A DNA stretch of 57,375 bases from an uncultured Lachnospiraceae bacterium (GTDB lineage: Bacteria > Bacillota > Clostridia > Lachnospirales > Lachnospiraceae): assembly GCA_900548905.1 (NCBI GenBank), contig URMK01000042.1, positions 1 to 57,375 on the forward strand, read 5' to 3'. The notes below the pieces were generated by a model, which was not told where the DNA came from, did no database searches, and saw only the letters and a program-made list of their open reading frames with translations. This document shows positions 33,682 through 42,897 of the stretch, one piece after another. A program made the translations under genes and the position numbers. Each line of letters opens with the position of its first letter. Position 1 is the stretch's first letter.

Positions 33682-35799
33682 ATGAAAAATTTAACTAATG
33701 TTGAAGAATTCCAAAATGGAAACCGGATTTTTCCCATCTTGCCGGAGGAAATGGCTCTATCTCCTGTCAGCTGCCGGCTGTGCGGGAATTTTATTGAAGT
33801 GGGATTTGGTTACCAGGTAGAAAGCATGTGGACCGAAATGTTGTTCAACAGAAGCTTTGAGAAAGCTGTACCAATTGCAAAAGGCACCTATGACTGGTTC
33901 GGCGGCGACGATAAAGGACTTGGCAACGACTGGACAGGGGAAGAATGGTACCACTCCTCCTATCAACATAACCGGTGGTATGCATTTCCAGGAAAAGACC
34001 GCCCGGAGAGCATTACCGGGGATGCTTCTTATCTGACATCACACACGCCCGGATACAGTGTAACGCTTTCCCAGGAGACAGGCGGTATACACGGGGAGAG
34101 CTGCCTGGTAATTAATAACTACGATACGCGGTCAGCCGGCGTGGCGCAGGATGGAAAGTATCTGCGGGCTGGAGAAAGCTACCGTTTTTCCGGATATTTC
34201 CAGAAACTTGCCGGCGAGTCTGTACAGATGAAAGTATGCTTGTATGAAACGGCAAACTTAGACGGAGATCCTGTATTTCAGGCCACGCTCCCGCAAGCTG
34301 CGGAAGAGGGAAGATGTCTGGAAGTGGTTCTTGGTCCGATACCGTATGACGGCTGGGCCACATTTGCGCTGCTGGTTTCAGGAGGAAGCCAGGTATTATG
34401 TGATGCTTTTTCTTTCATGCCGGAACATTCAGCACATGGCTGGCGTTCTGATGCGGTTGAGGCGATGAAAGAACTCCATCCATCCGTTCTACGGTTTCCG
34501 GGAGGAAATTTTGGCTCTTTCCATAATTGGATGGATGCAATCGGGCCGAAAAACACCCGCCGTCCGGAACCCAGTATCAATTGGGGGGAGCTTAACTATA
34601 ACGATGTAGGGACCGATGAATTTTTAAACCTTTGTGAGCAAGTGGGGGCCAAACCGCTCCTTTTAGTTAATATGTTTCATCCTTCCAAGGAATTTTATTT
34701 TCTTGCATTCCCGGAGATGAAAGAATGGGGTGGATTACAGCGTCATGGTTACCGCCTTACCCATATCCTTGACAAGGAGGCGGGAATAGAGACAGCACGG
34801 AAATGGGTAGAATATTGTAACGGAAACATAAACACACCCATGGGAAAGCTTCGTGCACAAAACGGACATCCTGAACCATATCACGTAAAATACTGGGAGA
34901 TGGACAACGAAACATGGCGCTGGTTTACCAAAGAGGAATATGCCGAATATGTCAGGAAATATGCGGAGGCAATGCGATCTGCCGATCCTGACATCCAAAT
35001 TGGAATTTGCTCTTACCATGCGTTTAGCGAACCGATCGGGGAGCTGCTGGAACTGTGCGGCGATGCCATCAATTTTATTGCCGACCGAATGTGTGAACCG
35101 TTTAATATCAAACGTAAAATAAAAATTTTGCAAGAATATAATCGAACCCATAAACATCAGATTTATTACACCGATACAGAAGCACTGCAAAACCGTGATC
35201 CGGCACTGGCTCCGTTTACACGGAAATTTTACGCAGATCATGGGATTGACTTCTGCAAAAGCCGGCGGACCTGGATTTATGCGCTGACAATGGCAGGAAA
35301 TTTATTACATTATGAGCGTTATGGGGGACTGGTGCAATTTATGTGCTTTAACAACCTGTGCAATACGTCAGGACAATCGTGCATTGAAGTTTCAAAACAG
35401 GAAAGCATCCTGACAGCATCAGGGCTTCTGCTTAAATGGATGTCACAAACCGCGGCAGCATGGCCGCTGAAAATCGACGGTTATGAAGCTGACAGTCTGA
35501 AAAGTGTGGAAATCCAGGCAAGCTGGAATCTGGATCGCACAGAACTTGTGTTAGATTTCGTAAATAAATGCGATCAGGATACACTAGTCACGCTGGACTT
35601 TTCAGGATTAGGCCGCTCATTTTCCCGTTCCCGTATGCTGCGCCTTTCCGCTGATGATGGAGATATACAGGAGACAATACATTCCCACGGAAATATGCGA
35701 GAGGAAGTTCGTTACGGGTCAATTAGACTGGAGGACATACAAACATTTGAAATACCGGCATTCTCGTTCACAGAAACTATCCTTTCCTCAAATGAATGA
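33682..35799 (+). CDS. GH51-like alpha-L-arabinofuranosidase/glucanase, multidomain
   Basis: This 705-residue enzyme has an N-terminal beta-sandwich/CBM-like part (about 25-260), a TIM barrel (about 265-560; VLRFPGGNFGSFHNWMDAIG) and a C-terminal beta-sandwich. In clan GH-A terms the acid/base is Glu410 in WEMDNE and the likely nucleophile is Glu500 in YTDTEAL. Classical GH51 enzymes have WEIGNE or WCLGNE, so this is a divergent subgroup. There is no signal peptide, so it should act on imported oligosaccharides. It diverges from the kinase gene. The start is ATG 33682 with GGAAAAG ahead. Confidence 0.82.
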   Translation: MKNLTNVEEFQNGNRIFPILPEEMALSPVSCRLCGNFIEVGFGYQVESMWTEMLFNRSFEKAVPIAKGTYDWFGGDDKGLGNDWTGEEWYHSSYQHNRWYAFPGKDRPESITGDASYLTSHTPGYSVTLSQETGGIHGESCLVINNYDTRSAGVAQDGKYLRAGESYRFSGYFQKLAGESVQMKVCLYETANLDGDPVFQATLPQAAEEGRCLEVVLGPIPYDGWATFALLVSGGSQVLCDAFSFMPEHSAHGWRSDAVEAMKELHPSVLRFPGGNFGSFHNWMDAIGPKNTRRPEPSINWGELNYNDVGTDEFLNLCEQVGAKPLLLVNMFHPSKEFYFLAFPEMKEWGGLQRHGYRLTHILDKEAGIETARKWVEYCNGNINTPMGKLRAQNGHPEPYHVKYWEMDNETWRWFTKEEYAEYVRKYAEAMRSADPDIQIGICSYHAFSEPIGELLELCGDAINFIADRMCEPFNIKRKIKILQEYNRTHKHQIYYTDTEALQNRDPALAPFTRKFYADHGIDFCKSRRTWIYALTMAGNLLHYERYGGLVQFMCFNNLCNTSGQSCIEVSKQESILTASGLLLKWMSQTAAAWPLKIDGYEADSLKSVEIQASWNLDRTELVLDFVNKCDQDTLVTLDFSGLGRSFSRSRMLRLSADDGDIQETIHSHGNMREEVRYGSIRLEDIQTFEIPAFSFTETILSSNE

Positions 35800-35884
35800 T
35801 TCTTTTAAGCTTTAAGTTGGATTGCAGCGGTATGCTATACTGTCAGCAGCCCGGTAAGACACCTACCTGTACGGAGGAGAGAAA

Positions 35885-36727
35885 ATGACGGTTTTAGAGA
35901 AAACAGCAGAATGCATCAATATATTAGGCCGTTTCTGCGGCCGCAGGGATATTAAAGATCTGACAACACAAAGCCTGATGGAAAGCTATGGGATTCCCCG
36001 TGTGGATCTTTTTATATTATTTGGCGGGAGCATTGCCTGTGCCGGGGATCTTTTTGCGCAGGCAATGCAGGCCGGTATTGCGGAACACTATATGATTGTG
36101 GGAGGAGAAGGCCATACCACGGAAAGCCTGCGCCGGAAAATGGCCGGTCTTTGTCCCGGACTTGTCACGGAAGGGAAAGCGGAGGCCGAAGTATTCGCCG
36201 GCTATTTGTCACAGAAATACGGCCTTTCCCCCGACTATCTGGAAACCGCCTCCACCAACTGCGGCAACAATGTAACCAATGCCCTGGCGCTGATGACACA
36301 AAACCGGCTTCCCCACCGCACCATTCTTCTGATGCAGGATGCATCCATGCAGCTGCGTATGGATGCCGGTTTCCGCAGACACATAAGCCCCGATACCCGG
36401 ATCATCAATTTCGCCTGCTACCAGGTAGAGGTCATTGCCGAAGGAAACAGGCTGGCCTTCCGGGATACAACAACGGATGCCGCGCTCCGCGGGCCGTCCT
36501 TATGTTCACCAATAACCGGTATGTGGGATATGGAACGCTATATCACACTGCTCATGGGCGAAATCCCCCGTCTCAGTGACAATGCAGAAGGATACGGCCC
36601 GCATGGAAAGGGTTTTATCGCACATGTGGATATCCCTGAAAACGTAGCAGAAGCGTATGCTTATCTAAAGAAAAACTACGGCGATTTTTCCAGGGCCGCC
36701 AATCCGGCTTACGCCACGGATCGCTAA
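35885..36727 (+). CDS. YdcF-like (DUF218) family protein
   Basis: This 280-residue protein has the DUF218 Rossmann-like core: FILFGGSIACAGDLFAQAM near the start, a central ETASTNCGNNVTNAL block and an HRTILLMQDASMQLR strand. YdcF of E. coli binds S-adenosylmethionine, and other members are linked to envelope or polysaccharide metabolism; the function here is unknown. There is no membrane segment. It starts at ATG 35885 behind GGAGGAG and stands alone, ending at a terminator shared with the opposing yaiI-like gene. Confidence 0.8.
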   Translation: MTVLEKTAECINILGRFCGRRDIKDLTTQSLMESYGIPRVDLFILFGGSIACAGDLFAQAMQAGIAEHYMIVGGEGHTTESLRRKMAGLCPGLVTEGKAEAEVFAGYLSQKYGLSPDYLETASTNCGNNVTNALALMTQNRLPHRTILLMQDASMQLRMDAGFRRHISPDTRIINFACYQVEVIAEGNRLAFRDTTTDAALRGPSLCSPITGMWDMERYITLLMGEIPRLSDNAEGYGPHGKGFIAHVDIPENVAEAYAYLKKNYGDFSRAANPAYATDR

Positions 36728-36756
36728 AAAGGAGCCGCAGTCAGGCGGCTCCCTTT
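36726..36756. terminator. Bidirectional terminator between the ydcF-like and yaiI-like genes
   Basis: GGAGCCGC (36731-36738) pairs with GCGGCTCC (36745-36752), with A-rich and T-rich flanks on the two sides. Confidence 0.8.
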
Positions 36757-37205
36757 CATTCCTTCTGCACAAGCTGCAGCAATCTGCGAAACTCTTTTTC
36801 AAACCGGACGTCGTCCTCCGGCTGCCTCTTGCGGGGCCCTTTCCCATGGTGCTTAGAGGACGCTCTCCGCGCCTTTTTCGCCAGATGCCTTTCCATCAGC
36901 AGCTGATCGATATTTTCCCGGGTATACCAGTTCCCGGACTGATGGATCCCATAGGCCCCTTTTCCCAGAACCATAGCCGCCACCCCATAGTCCTGGGTCA
37001 CCACCACATCCCCTTTTCTGCAGAGATTCACCAATGCAAAATCCACCGCATCGGCACCCGCTCCGATGACCCGTACCTGACTGTAGGACGAAGTCAGGAC
37101 ATGGTTCGTATCACATAAAAGAACCACCGGTATCTTATTTTCTTGCGCCGCTCGTTCCACAATTCCCACCACCGGACAAGCGTCCGCATCCACCAGTATC
37201 TGCAT
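36756..37205 (-). CDS. YaiI/YqxD (DUF188) family protein
   Basis: This 149-residue PIN-like fold protein has the family N-terminus MQILVDADACPV, a GADAVDFALVNLC block and the VVVTQDYGVAAMVLGKGA strand-loop. The acidic residues (Asp6, Asp8, Asp near TQD) fit a nuclease-like active site, but no activity is established. The C-terminal tail is Lys/Arg-rich. The start is ATG 37205, 6 bp after the upstream gene of unknown function, with which it may be co-transcribed. Confidence 0.88.
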   Translation of the reverse strand: MQILVDADACPVVGIVERAAQENKIPVVLLCDTNHVLTSSYSQVRVIGAGADAVDFALVNLCRKGDVVVTQDYGVAAMVLGKGAYGIHQSGNWYTRENIDQLLMERHLAKKARRASSKHHGKGPRKRQPEDDVRFEKEFRRLLQLVQKE

Positions 37206-37211
37206 TTCCTG

Positions 37212-37649
37212 TTATTCCTTTCCTGTTTCGTATGAAAAAAGGAGAAAGGATCCCTGATAATTGCTCCAGACCGTTTTGCGGAGCACCGGAAAATAAAAAG
37301 TGGAGAACAGCATCTCCGATACGGACAGCGTAACTGCAATGGAAAACAGACTTTCCTCATATCGGAAATAAACATCCTCCCGTTTTACCGGCAGGGTGAG
37401 TCCATACAGATACGCAGTCTCTTCCTGAGACAGGGCAGTCTCCGCTTTCTTTTGTTCCTCACGGCTCAAAGTCCCGTAATAAAAATCAAAATAGGTATTG
37501 TCCCTTCCGTTTTCCTCCAGCAGGCGGTAAAGGTACTCCCTGAGAGTTTCCCCGTCCCCCTCCACCATTTCCTGTCTGCCCAGCCGCATGGCCTCCTGCA
37601 GGGTATCCGGTACCATACAGCCTTCTTTTATCAATTCTTCCTTTTTCAT
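37212..37649 (-). CDS. Protein of unknown function, 145 residues
   Basis: I do not recognise this protein. It starts at ATG 37649 behind AGGAGATAG. The first 85 residues are charged and helical (EAMRLGRQEMVEGDGETLRE), followed by a more hydrophobic, aromatic-rich segment (about 95-135, FSIAVTLSVSEMLFSTFYFP) that could be a membrane-associated helix. It sits 6 bp ahead of the yaiI-like gene. RBS and codon use look like those of a real gene. Confidence 0.6.
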   Translation of the reverse strand: MKKEELIKEGCMVPDTLQEAMRLGRQEMVEGDGETLREYLYRLLEENGRDNTYFDFYYGTLSREEQKKAETALSQEETAYLYGLTLPVKREDVYFRYEESLFSIAVTLSVSEMLFSTFYFPVLRKTVWSNYQGSFLLFSYETGKE

Positions 37650-37723
37650 ACTATCTCCTGCTGATTCCTTACAAAATCCGGCGATGACCGTTTCTAATGG
37701 ACACAGCGGCCTATATCCCGCCT

Positions 37724-38872
37724 TCAGTCCTGCCCGAACAAAGCCGCCGCCTTCTCCATCCGGTCCATTATCCTTACACCAAAAGGACAGCGGGTCTCAC
37801 AGCCGCCGCACCGGACACAGTCCCCCGCTGCGGCAGACAGCTGCCCGTAATGGGCTTTGACTGTCGCGGGAATTTCGTCCTGCATCACCGCCAGATCATA
37901 CAGCTTGTTTACCATAGCGATATCAATCCTGGAGGGGCAGGGTGCGCAATGGCCGCAATAGATGCACTGGCCGCTGTAGGCATGATGGGGGGCATTCGCC
38001 AGTACGCTGGCATAATCCTTTTCCTCCTCCGTTGCCGTCTCATAGGCTGCGGCCGCATCCACATGCGCCGGTGTATCGAAACCTGCCATCACACTGGCTA
38101 CCGCAGGCCGTGTCAGGGCATAATGCAGACACTGCACCGGCGTCAGGGCCGTACCGAAAGGCGATGTTTCCGCCCGGAACAGACGTCCCCCGGCATACCC
38201 CTTCATGACAGTGATGCCTACGCCTTCCTGCTCGCAGATACGGTAAAGCTCCTCTCTTTCCGGTGCGATCCCGCCCAGCTGTTCCTCATAGGTTTCTTTG
38301 AAGTAATCATTCAGATCCTCTGTGGCAGGAAGCAGATCGAAAGCAGGATTCACACTGAAAAGAATCATTTCTATAATACCGCTTTGCGCCGCCATCCTGG
38401 CCACCTCCGGATTGTGGGTACTCATGCCTATATGGCGGATTATCCCCTTTTCCTTCAGCCCCTTCACATAGTCGATGAATTCGCCTTCCATAACACGCTT
38501 GAATTCCGCTTTTTCATCCACAAAATGGATCATCCCCAAATCTATGTAGTCCGTACCCATACGGTCGAGAAGATCCTGAAAAGCGATACGGACCTGCTCC
38601 AGATTCCTGGTACGTACATACTGCCCGTTCTGCCAGGTGGATCCCAGGTGCCCCTGTATGATCCAGCGTTCTCTTTTTCCCGCAATCGCCGCCCCGATTT
38701 TAGAACGCACTTCAGGTTCCGACATCCAGCAGTCCAGGATGTTGATCCCCAGCTCTTCGCACCGGTCTATGACCGCCCTGACCTCTTTTGCATTATGCCG
38801 TTCCAGCCATTCCCCTCCCAGTCCGATTTCACTGACGGACAGTCCTGTTTTTCCTAATTCTCTGTATCTCAT
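37724..38872 (-). CDS. Aldo/keto reductase with C-terminal 2[4Fe-4S] domain
   Basis: This 382-residue protein has a TIM-barrel aldo/keto reductase domain (1-280; GLGGEWLERHNAKEVRAVID) and a C-terminal ferredoxin-like domain with CIYCGHCAPCP and CVRCGGCETRCPF. It resembles the clostridial AKR-ferredoxin group whose substrates are mostly unknown. Near residue 111 the text reads DYIDLGMIHFVDE, where canonical reductases have a catalytic His, so electron flow may use the Fe-S clusters. It starts at ATG 38872 behind AGGAGG. Confidence 0.9.
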   Translation of the reverse strand: MRYRELGKTGLSVSEIGLGGEWLERHNAKEVRAVIDRCEELGINILDCWMSEPEVRSKIGAAIAGKRERWIIQGHLGSTWQNGQYVRTRNLEQVRIAFQDLLDRMGTDYIDLGMIHFVDEKAEFKRVMEGEFIDYVKGLKEKGIIRHIGMSTHNPEVARMAAQSGIIEMILFSVNPAFDLLPATEDLNDYFKETYEEQLGGIAPEREELYRICEQEGVGITVMKGYAGGRLFRAETSPFGTALTPVQCLHYALTRPAVASVMAGFDTPAHVDAAAAYETATEEEKDYASVLANAPHHAYSGQCIYCGHCAPCPSRIDIAMVNKLYDLAVMQDEIPATVKAHYGQLSAAAGDCVRCGGCETRCPFGVRIMDRMEKAAALFGQD

Positions 38873-39034
38873 TGGTATTCCTCCTGAAATTAAAGTCTCC
38901 GCAAATTGACCCGCCTCAGCGTATTGCCTGCAGGGATAAAAATGTATCTCTGCATAAAAGAAAACTTCCTGCTACTGTCAGTCCATTCATATTTCCGCCA
39001 TACAGGGGTTCCCCTGCCGCCTGATAAAAATTAT

Positions 39035-40114
39035 TTATTCTGTCATCCCATATTTCCGGAATAACGCGATCTCCTCCTGATCATAAGGGGTATAATCCTC
39101 ATGATACAAATCATGCTGCCACAGGGTAAGATCCAGCCCGTCTTCCTCCCGCAGATAATCCCAGGGAAGATAAAACTGGGACTTCCCCGCCACCAGTCCC
39201 CAATGATAGCTGCCGATCCTGTTTTCATAAAAATAGGGGAGAAGATCTCTGATATTATTGTCCAGGATGCGGTTGAGCCACTCCGTATTCATAAGGGGCC
39301 TTCCCTCTTTTGCCAGCGCTTTTACCACCTGCTTAACCCGACCGAAATTCTCATATTGGTGGAAGGAAACAATATCCGAAAGCTCCACCGCCCTTTTCTG
39401 AATCGGCTCCAGATCCACATCCTCCGCCACACCATACCCCTCCGGGTATGACCAGGGAGCCGCCGTCAACGGCTGATCCGGATCGACAGCCCGGGCGATT
39501 TCAAATACATGCTCCAGATATTCCATGCTCAGGGAATGCCGGTTGCTGTTACCCGGTTCGTTCCATAAATCCCACATGATGATCCTGGGATCTCTGGCAT
39601 AACGCCCGATAATCTCTTTTGCATAGGTATACTGCGGCTCCCTCCATGCTTCTTCATCGAACAGAATCCAGCCGGTTTTTCTTTTCTCCCCGGTAAACGG
39701 ATTTTCCGCTTTTCCCCCGTGATGCCCGATATCATAAGGCTGCCAGCCTGCCCCCATCTTATCCGGGAACACCGGATCCGGCCGTTCAAAAGGAGCACAG
39801 TCATTGAACAGCACCGGCATAAGTGTAATCCCGTATCCGTCCAGCAGTGCAAGCAGCTCATCCATCTTCCCGAAAAAACGCTCCCGCTCAAAGAACCATG
39901 CATGAAAAGGCATAAACATTCTCACACTGTTAAGCCCCGTCTCCCGCAAAAGTTTCAGTTCTTTTTTTACAGAAGCAAGAACCTCCTCCCTCGTATCATC
40001 CTGCCACAGCTCCGTATTATGCAGGGTAATTGCCGGGACATAATTACAGCCCATCAGCCATGGACGGCTGTCATACCATACATTGCTTTTTTCCTTACTC
40101 CATCTGTTCCCCAT
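39035..40114 (-). CDS. GH5-like glycoside hydrolase (clan GH-A)
   Basis: This 359-residue TIM barrel has no signal peptide. Acid/base Glu186 lies in WDLWNEPGNSN and the nucleophile Glu278 in MNTEWLN, the spacing expected of cellulase/mannanase-like clan GH-A enzymes. N-terminal block: VRMFMPFHAWFFERERFF. Specificity cannot be read. I start at ATG 40114, with AAAGGAG 9 bases ahead, rather than at GTG 40132. It lies 71 bp downstream of a decayed GH13 fragment, so it may be the survivor of a larger glycan operon. Confidence 0.82.
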   Translation of the reverse strand: MGNRWSKEKSNVWYDSRPWLMGCNYVPAITLHNTELWQDDTREEVLASVKKELKLLRETGLNSVRMFMPFHAWFFERERFFGKMDELLALLDGYGITLMPVLFNDCAPFERPDPVFPDKMGAGWQPYDIGHHGGKAENPFTGEKRKTGWILFDEEAWREPQYTYAKEIIGRYARDPRIIMWDLWNEPGNSNRHSLSMEYLEHVFEIARAVDPDQPLTAAPWSYPEGYGVAEDVDLEPIQKRAVELSDIVSFHQYENFGRVKQVVKALAKEGRPLMNTEWLNRILDNNIRDLLPYFYENRIGSYHWGLVAGKSQFYLPWDYLREEDGLDLTLWQHDLYHEDYTPYDQEEIALFRKYGMTE

Positions 40115-40185
40115 CCCTTTTTCTCCTTTCACGTAACCTGCTCCAATCTATCTTTTTGTGACCACTCCGCCTTTTTCTGCTCCTC

Positions 40186-40404
40186 TTATTCCCCCTGCTT
40201 ATCCGTCCATTCCCAGACCATCGCTTCATAAGGACGCAGCGTAAGCTCCGGTCCCCACACCGAATCCTCATAATTCCCGATAAGTCGCTGCGCCGTCTGT
40301 CCTGCCGTTTCCTCCGGCAGCCGCCACACAAGCTCCTTTTCCGTAAAGCTGCACACGACAAGCAGGTGTGTGGTGCCGAACGTTCTTTCATACGCAAATA
40401 AAAT
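40186..40404 (-). pseudogene. C-terminal remnant of a GH13 alpha-glucosidase-like gene
   Basis: The minus-strand frame ending at TAA 40186-40188 reads 72 codons, including FAYERTFGTTHLLVVCSF and then ELTLRPYEAMVWEW. This is the C-terminal beta-sandwich of oligo-1,6-glucosidase/trehalose-6-phosphate hydrolase-type GH13 enzymes. A TGA at 40405-40407 stops the frame upstream, no start codon or RBS is present, and the catalytic barrel is missing. It is therefore a relic. No other recognisable piece of the enzyme remains in 40405-40620. Confidence 0.75.
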
Positions 40405-40626
40405 TCAGGCCCCCTTTTTTCCGTCGGCATCCGGATTTCCTGCCGTTGATAATTATGTTTATTATATCATTCCTGTGCATGGAAAGCCAGAGAATCCCTT
40501 TTTGCGGCTGCAGATGCCCATTGCTTTGTTACTGTTCACTCCGTGACCAGTAACATTGCTTTACCGGACCCGGTGGCGCATGGCAGGTACAAGGCCGGGA
40601 CGGTAAGAAATCCTCCGAAATATTCA
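40405..40626. other. Gene-free stretch between the GH13 relic and the marR promoter
   Basis: I see no supported gene. The part next to 40404 may be further decayed GH13 sequence in other frames. The rest is ordinary non-coding DNA leading into the marR promoter. Confidence 0.5.
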
Positions 40627-40683
40627 CAAGGCACCTTGACATTTATCCAAAAAAGGGGTATTCTTATTTTACAAGGTACCTAG
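40627..40683 (+). promoter_or_regulatory. marR promoter flanked by two CAAGGnACCTtG-type operators
   Basis: TTGACA (40636-40641), 17 bp, TATTCT (40659-40664) form the promoter. CAAGGCACCTTG (40627-40638) overlaps the -35, and CAAGGTACCTAG (40672-40683) lies at or after +1. The two dyads share CAAGGnACCT and are well placed for repression by the gene's own MarR product (inference). Confidence 0.7.
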
Positions 40684-40729
40684 CAATTTTATTTTATTGA
40701 ATAAATCCAAGAGAAAGAAGGAATATACT

Positions 40730-41536
40730 ATGAATGATAATCCGAACCAAACATGCCCCTGTTGTCCTAACCACTGTTCTTCCGATGCTTTGCAATGCGG
40801 AAAAGGAAGGACTTATTTTTCAGAGAACCGGGAACCTTTCCAGGCCCAGGATGAAGCCGCCGGGAAGCGAAGTATCCCCCGCCATGCACGCCATGAGGAA
40901 TGCCGGGAACGGCGCGACAGAAGAAGCCGGCGGGAGCAGACTCCGGAACGTTTTTTCCCTTCCGGACAGCCGTTTTCGCCGGAGGAGCAGCTTTTTGAAC
41001 AATTCCGTGCCTGTACTCATGCCCTCCATCATCCGGGGAACGGCAAATCCGGCCAATTGCGGATCCTCTCCGTTTTATCAGCTAACAGCCCGATTACCCA
41101 GCGTCAGCTCATGGATATCCTGGACGTCCGCTCCGGTTCCCTGAGTGAAATCCTGGGGAAAATGGAAACGGAAGGCTATATCACCCGGACACCCAATGAA
41201 CAGGATAAAAGAGGCGTGGATGTAACCCTCACCCCTGCCGGCCTGGAAGCCGCCGCGCAGATGCAAGTCCACAGGGGAAACTCGGTGCAGGACTTTTTCT
41301 CCTGCCTGAGCCAGGAAGAAAAAGAACAGCTTTCCCTTCTTTTGGAAAAACTGCTGGAGGACTGGCGCAGCAAAAAAGGAATTGACGGCGGCAGGGACCA
41401 CGGCAGACACGAACGCGGCAGCAGAGAACATGGCAGCAGAGAGCGCAGAAGCCGGGAACAGGGACGCGCAGAAGAACGCGGACGGGAGCCTTACGGACGG
41501 CAACGGGATACCGGAGAACACGGAAACCGGCGCTGA
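40730..41536 (+). CDS. MarR-family regulator with Cys-rich head and charged tail
   Basis: This 268-residue protein carries a MarR winged helix at about 105-215 (ITQRQLMDILDVRSGSLSEI; TEGYITRTPNEQDKRGVDVT), flanked by extensions. The N-terminus has five Cys within 15 residues (Cys9, 11, 12, 16, 23; CPCCPNHC), which could bind metal or sense redox. The last 45 residues are an Arg/Glu/Gly/His-rich repeat-like tail (RHERGSREHGSRERR). The usual MarR length is about 150. The start is ATG 40730 behind GAAGGA. It stands alone between its own promoter and a terminator; no transporter gene follows. Confidence 0.85.
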   Translation: MNDNPNQTCPCCPNHCSSDALQCGKGRTYFSENREPFQAQDEAAGKRSIPRHARHEECRERRDRRSRREQTPERFFPSGQPFSPEEQLFEQFRACTHALHHPGNGKSGQLRILSVLSANSPITQRQLMDILDVRSGSLSEILGKMETEGYITRTPNEQDKRGVDVTLTPAGLEAAAQMQVHRGNSVQDFFSCLSQEEKEQLSLLLEKLLEDWRSKKGIDGGRDHGRHERGSREHGSRERRSREQGRAEERGREPYGRQRDTGEHGNRR

Positions 41537-41582
41537 AAAACGCCTGCAGGGATTTCTTTTACTTATCCCATGCAGGCGTTTT
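41537..41582. terminator. Bidirectional terminator between the marR and UroD-family genes
   Basis: Perfect 12-bp arms AAAACGCCTGCA (41537-41548) and TGCAGGCGTTTT (41571-41582); it serves both converging genes. Confidence 0.9.
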
Positions 41583-41586
41583 ATCA

Positions 41587-42639
41587 TCATATACGCCGAT
41601 CCACCGCATATACCGCTTCTATATTCTCTATCGGGACATCCCCCTCAAAACCCTGGCTTGCCATAAGGATATACCCGCCGTCCTTCCCCAGCAAATCCAT
41701 GAACCTGCGCACCTCCGCCTTCACCTCTTCCGGCTTTCCATACGGCAGCAGCCCCTGGGTGTCAATCCCTCCATGGAACACAATCTTGTCCTTATACAGC
41801 TGCGCCAGCCGTTCCGCCTCCAGCCCCTGCACCTTCTGCACCGGTTCCAGCGCATCCACGCCGCATTCGATAAACTCCGGTATCAGCGGCGCTACGGCCC
41901 CGCAGGAATGCTGCTGGTAAAACGCTCCGTATTTATGCGCCAGCTCCACCAGCTTTATCGTATTTTCCCGATAGAATTCCCTCCACATATCCACCGAAAA
42001 CAACAGCGATATCTGTGTCCCATAATCATCATGCGGACGCAGGACATCCACTCTGCCCTCTCCGGCCTCAAAAATCCTCCGGTAATATTCCATCTCAAAT
42101 GCATTCATGCGTTCCAGGATCCGCTTTGCCGTATCCGGCTCGTCCAGCATCAGCATAAAAAACTGATCCATCTCTATCAAAAAGGTAACCATTTGAAAAG
42201 GCCCTTCGTGCCCCACAATGATCGCCTTATCCGGATTGCTGTCGCACACCCTTTTAATTGCACTGTAATCGAACCAATCCGGATCGGGGAATCTGGCTGC
42301 ATCCACCTCTTCCACCGTTTCCACCCCATTTAAGGGAAAATAAGTTGTCGTCCCATACGTATCAACTGCGGTGGTATGCAGCGTGGTTTCATACCCCCAC
42401 CAGGACTGTTCCACCCGCTCCCCTTTTTCATTCAGACTGGTTTTTAATTCCGGCCCGATATATTCCGGCGAAGCCGTCACTATATCCACCTCATATTTTT
42501 CCAGCAGCTGGCTGTAATCGGTGAAGCCATAATGCTTCAGCAGCTTCTCCGTCACGGATCCCACCGCTTCAAACGCTGCCGGTATCCGATCCGGCTTCCG
42601 GTGCTCCATCACCGCCCTGACTCTTTCTTTGGATGTCAT
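41587..42639 (-). CDS. Uroporphyrinogen decarboxylase (URO-D)-family protein, probable methyltransferase-type
   Basis: This 350-residue TIM-barrel protein is of the URO-D superfamily. The block FYQQHSCGAVAPLIPEFIEC and the later VFHGGIDTQG block are typical of clostridial members related to cobalamin-dependent methyltransferases (MtaA/CmuA-like) rather than heme synthesis. No corrinoid protein or other heme gene is nearby. The start is ATG 42639 behind AAGGAGGAC. It is divergent from an AraC-family gene that may control it. The methyl donor is unknown. Confidence 0.85.
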   Translation of the reverse strand: MTSKERVRAVMEHRKPDRIPAAFEAVGSVTEKLLKHYGFTDYSQLLEKYEVDIVTASPEYIGPELKTSLNEKGERVEQSWWGYETTLHTTAVDTYGTTTYFPLNGVETVEEVDAARFPDPDWFDYSAIKRVCDSNPDKAIIVGHEGPFQMVTFLIEMDQFFMLMLDEPDTAKRILERMNAFEMEYYRRIFEAGEGRVDVLRPHDDYGTQISLLFSVDMWREFYRENTIKLVELAHKYGAFYQQHSCGAVAPLIPEFIECGVDALEPVQKVQGLEAERLAQLYKDKIVFHGGIDTQGLLPYGKPEEVKAEVRRFMDLLGKDGGYILMASQGFEGDVPIENIEAVYAVDRRI

Positions 42640-42897
42640 CGCAGATGTCCTCCTTTTCTTTCCTGTAATTCTAATACTTATTTCATTGTAGCTTTCGCAG
42701 CCCTACGCGGGAATTCCTTTTTTTATCGGATTTGTTGTATAAATTAAAACCAATACCTGTTGCTGATTTTATCCGGCAATAGTACAATATCTGTAACGGC
42801 CGCCGCCCGAACTTATGCCGGATACGCTGCCCTTTACGGCAACAATCCGGATAAGTCTGAGCAGGTGCCTTTACTATACAAAACGAAGGAAAAACCT

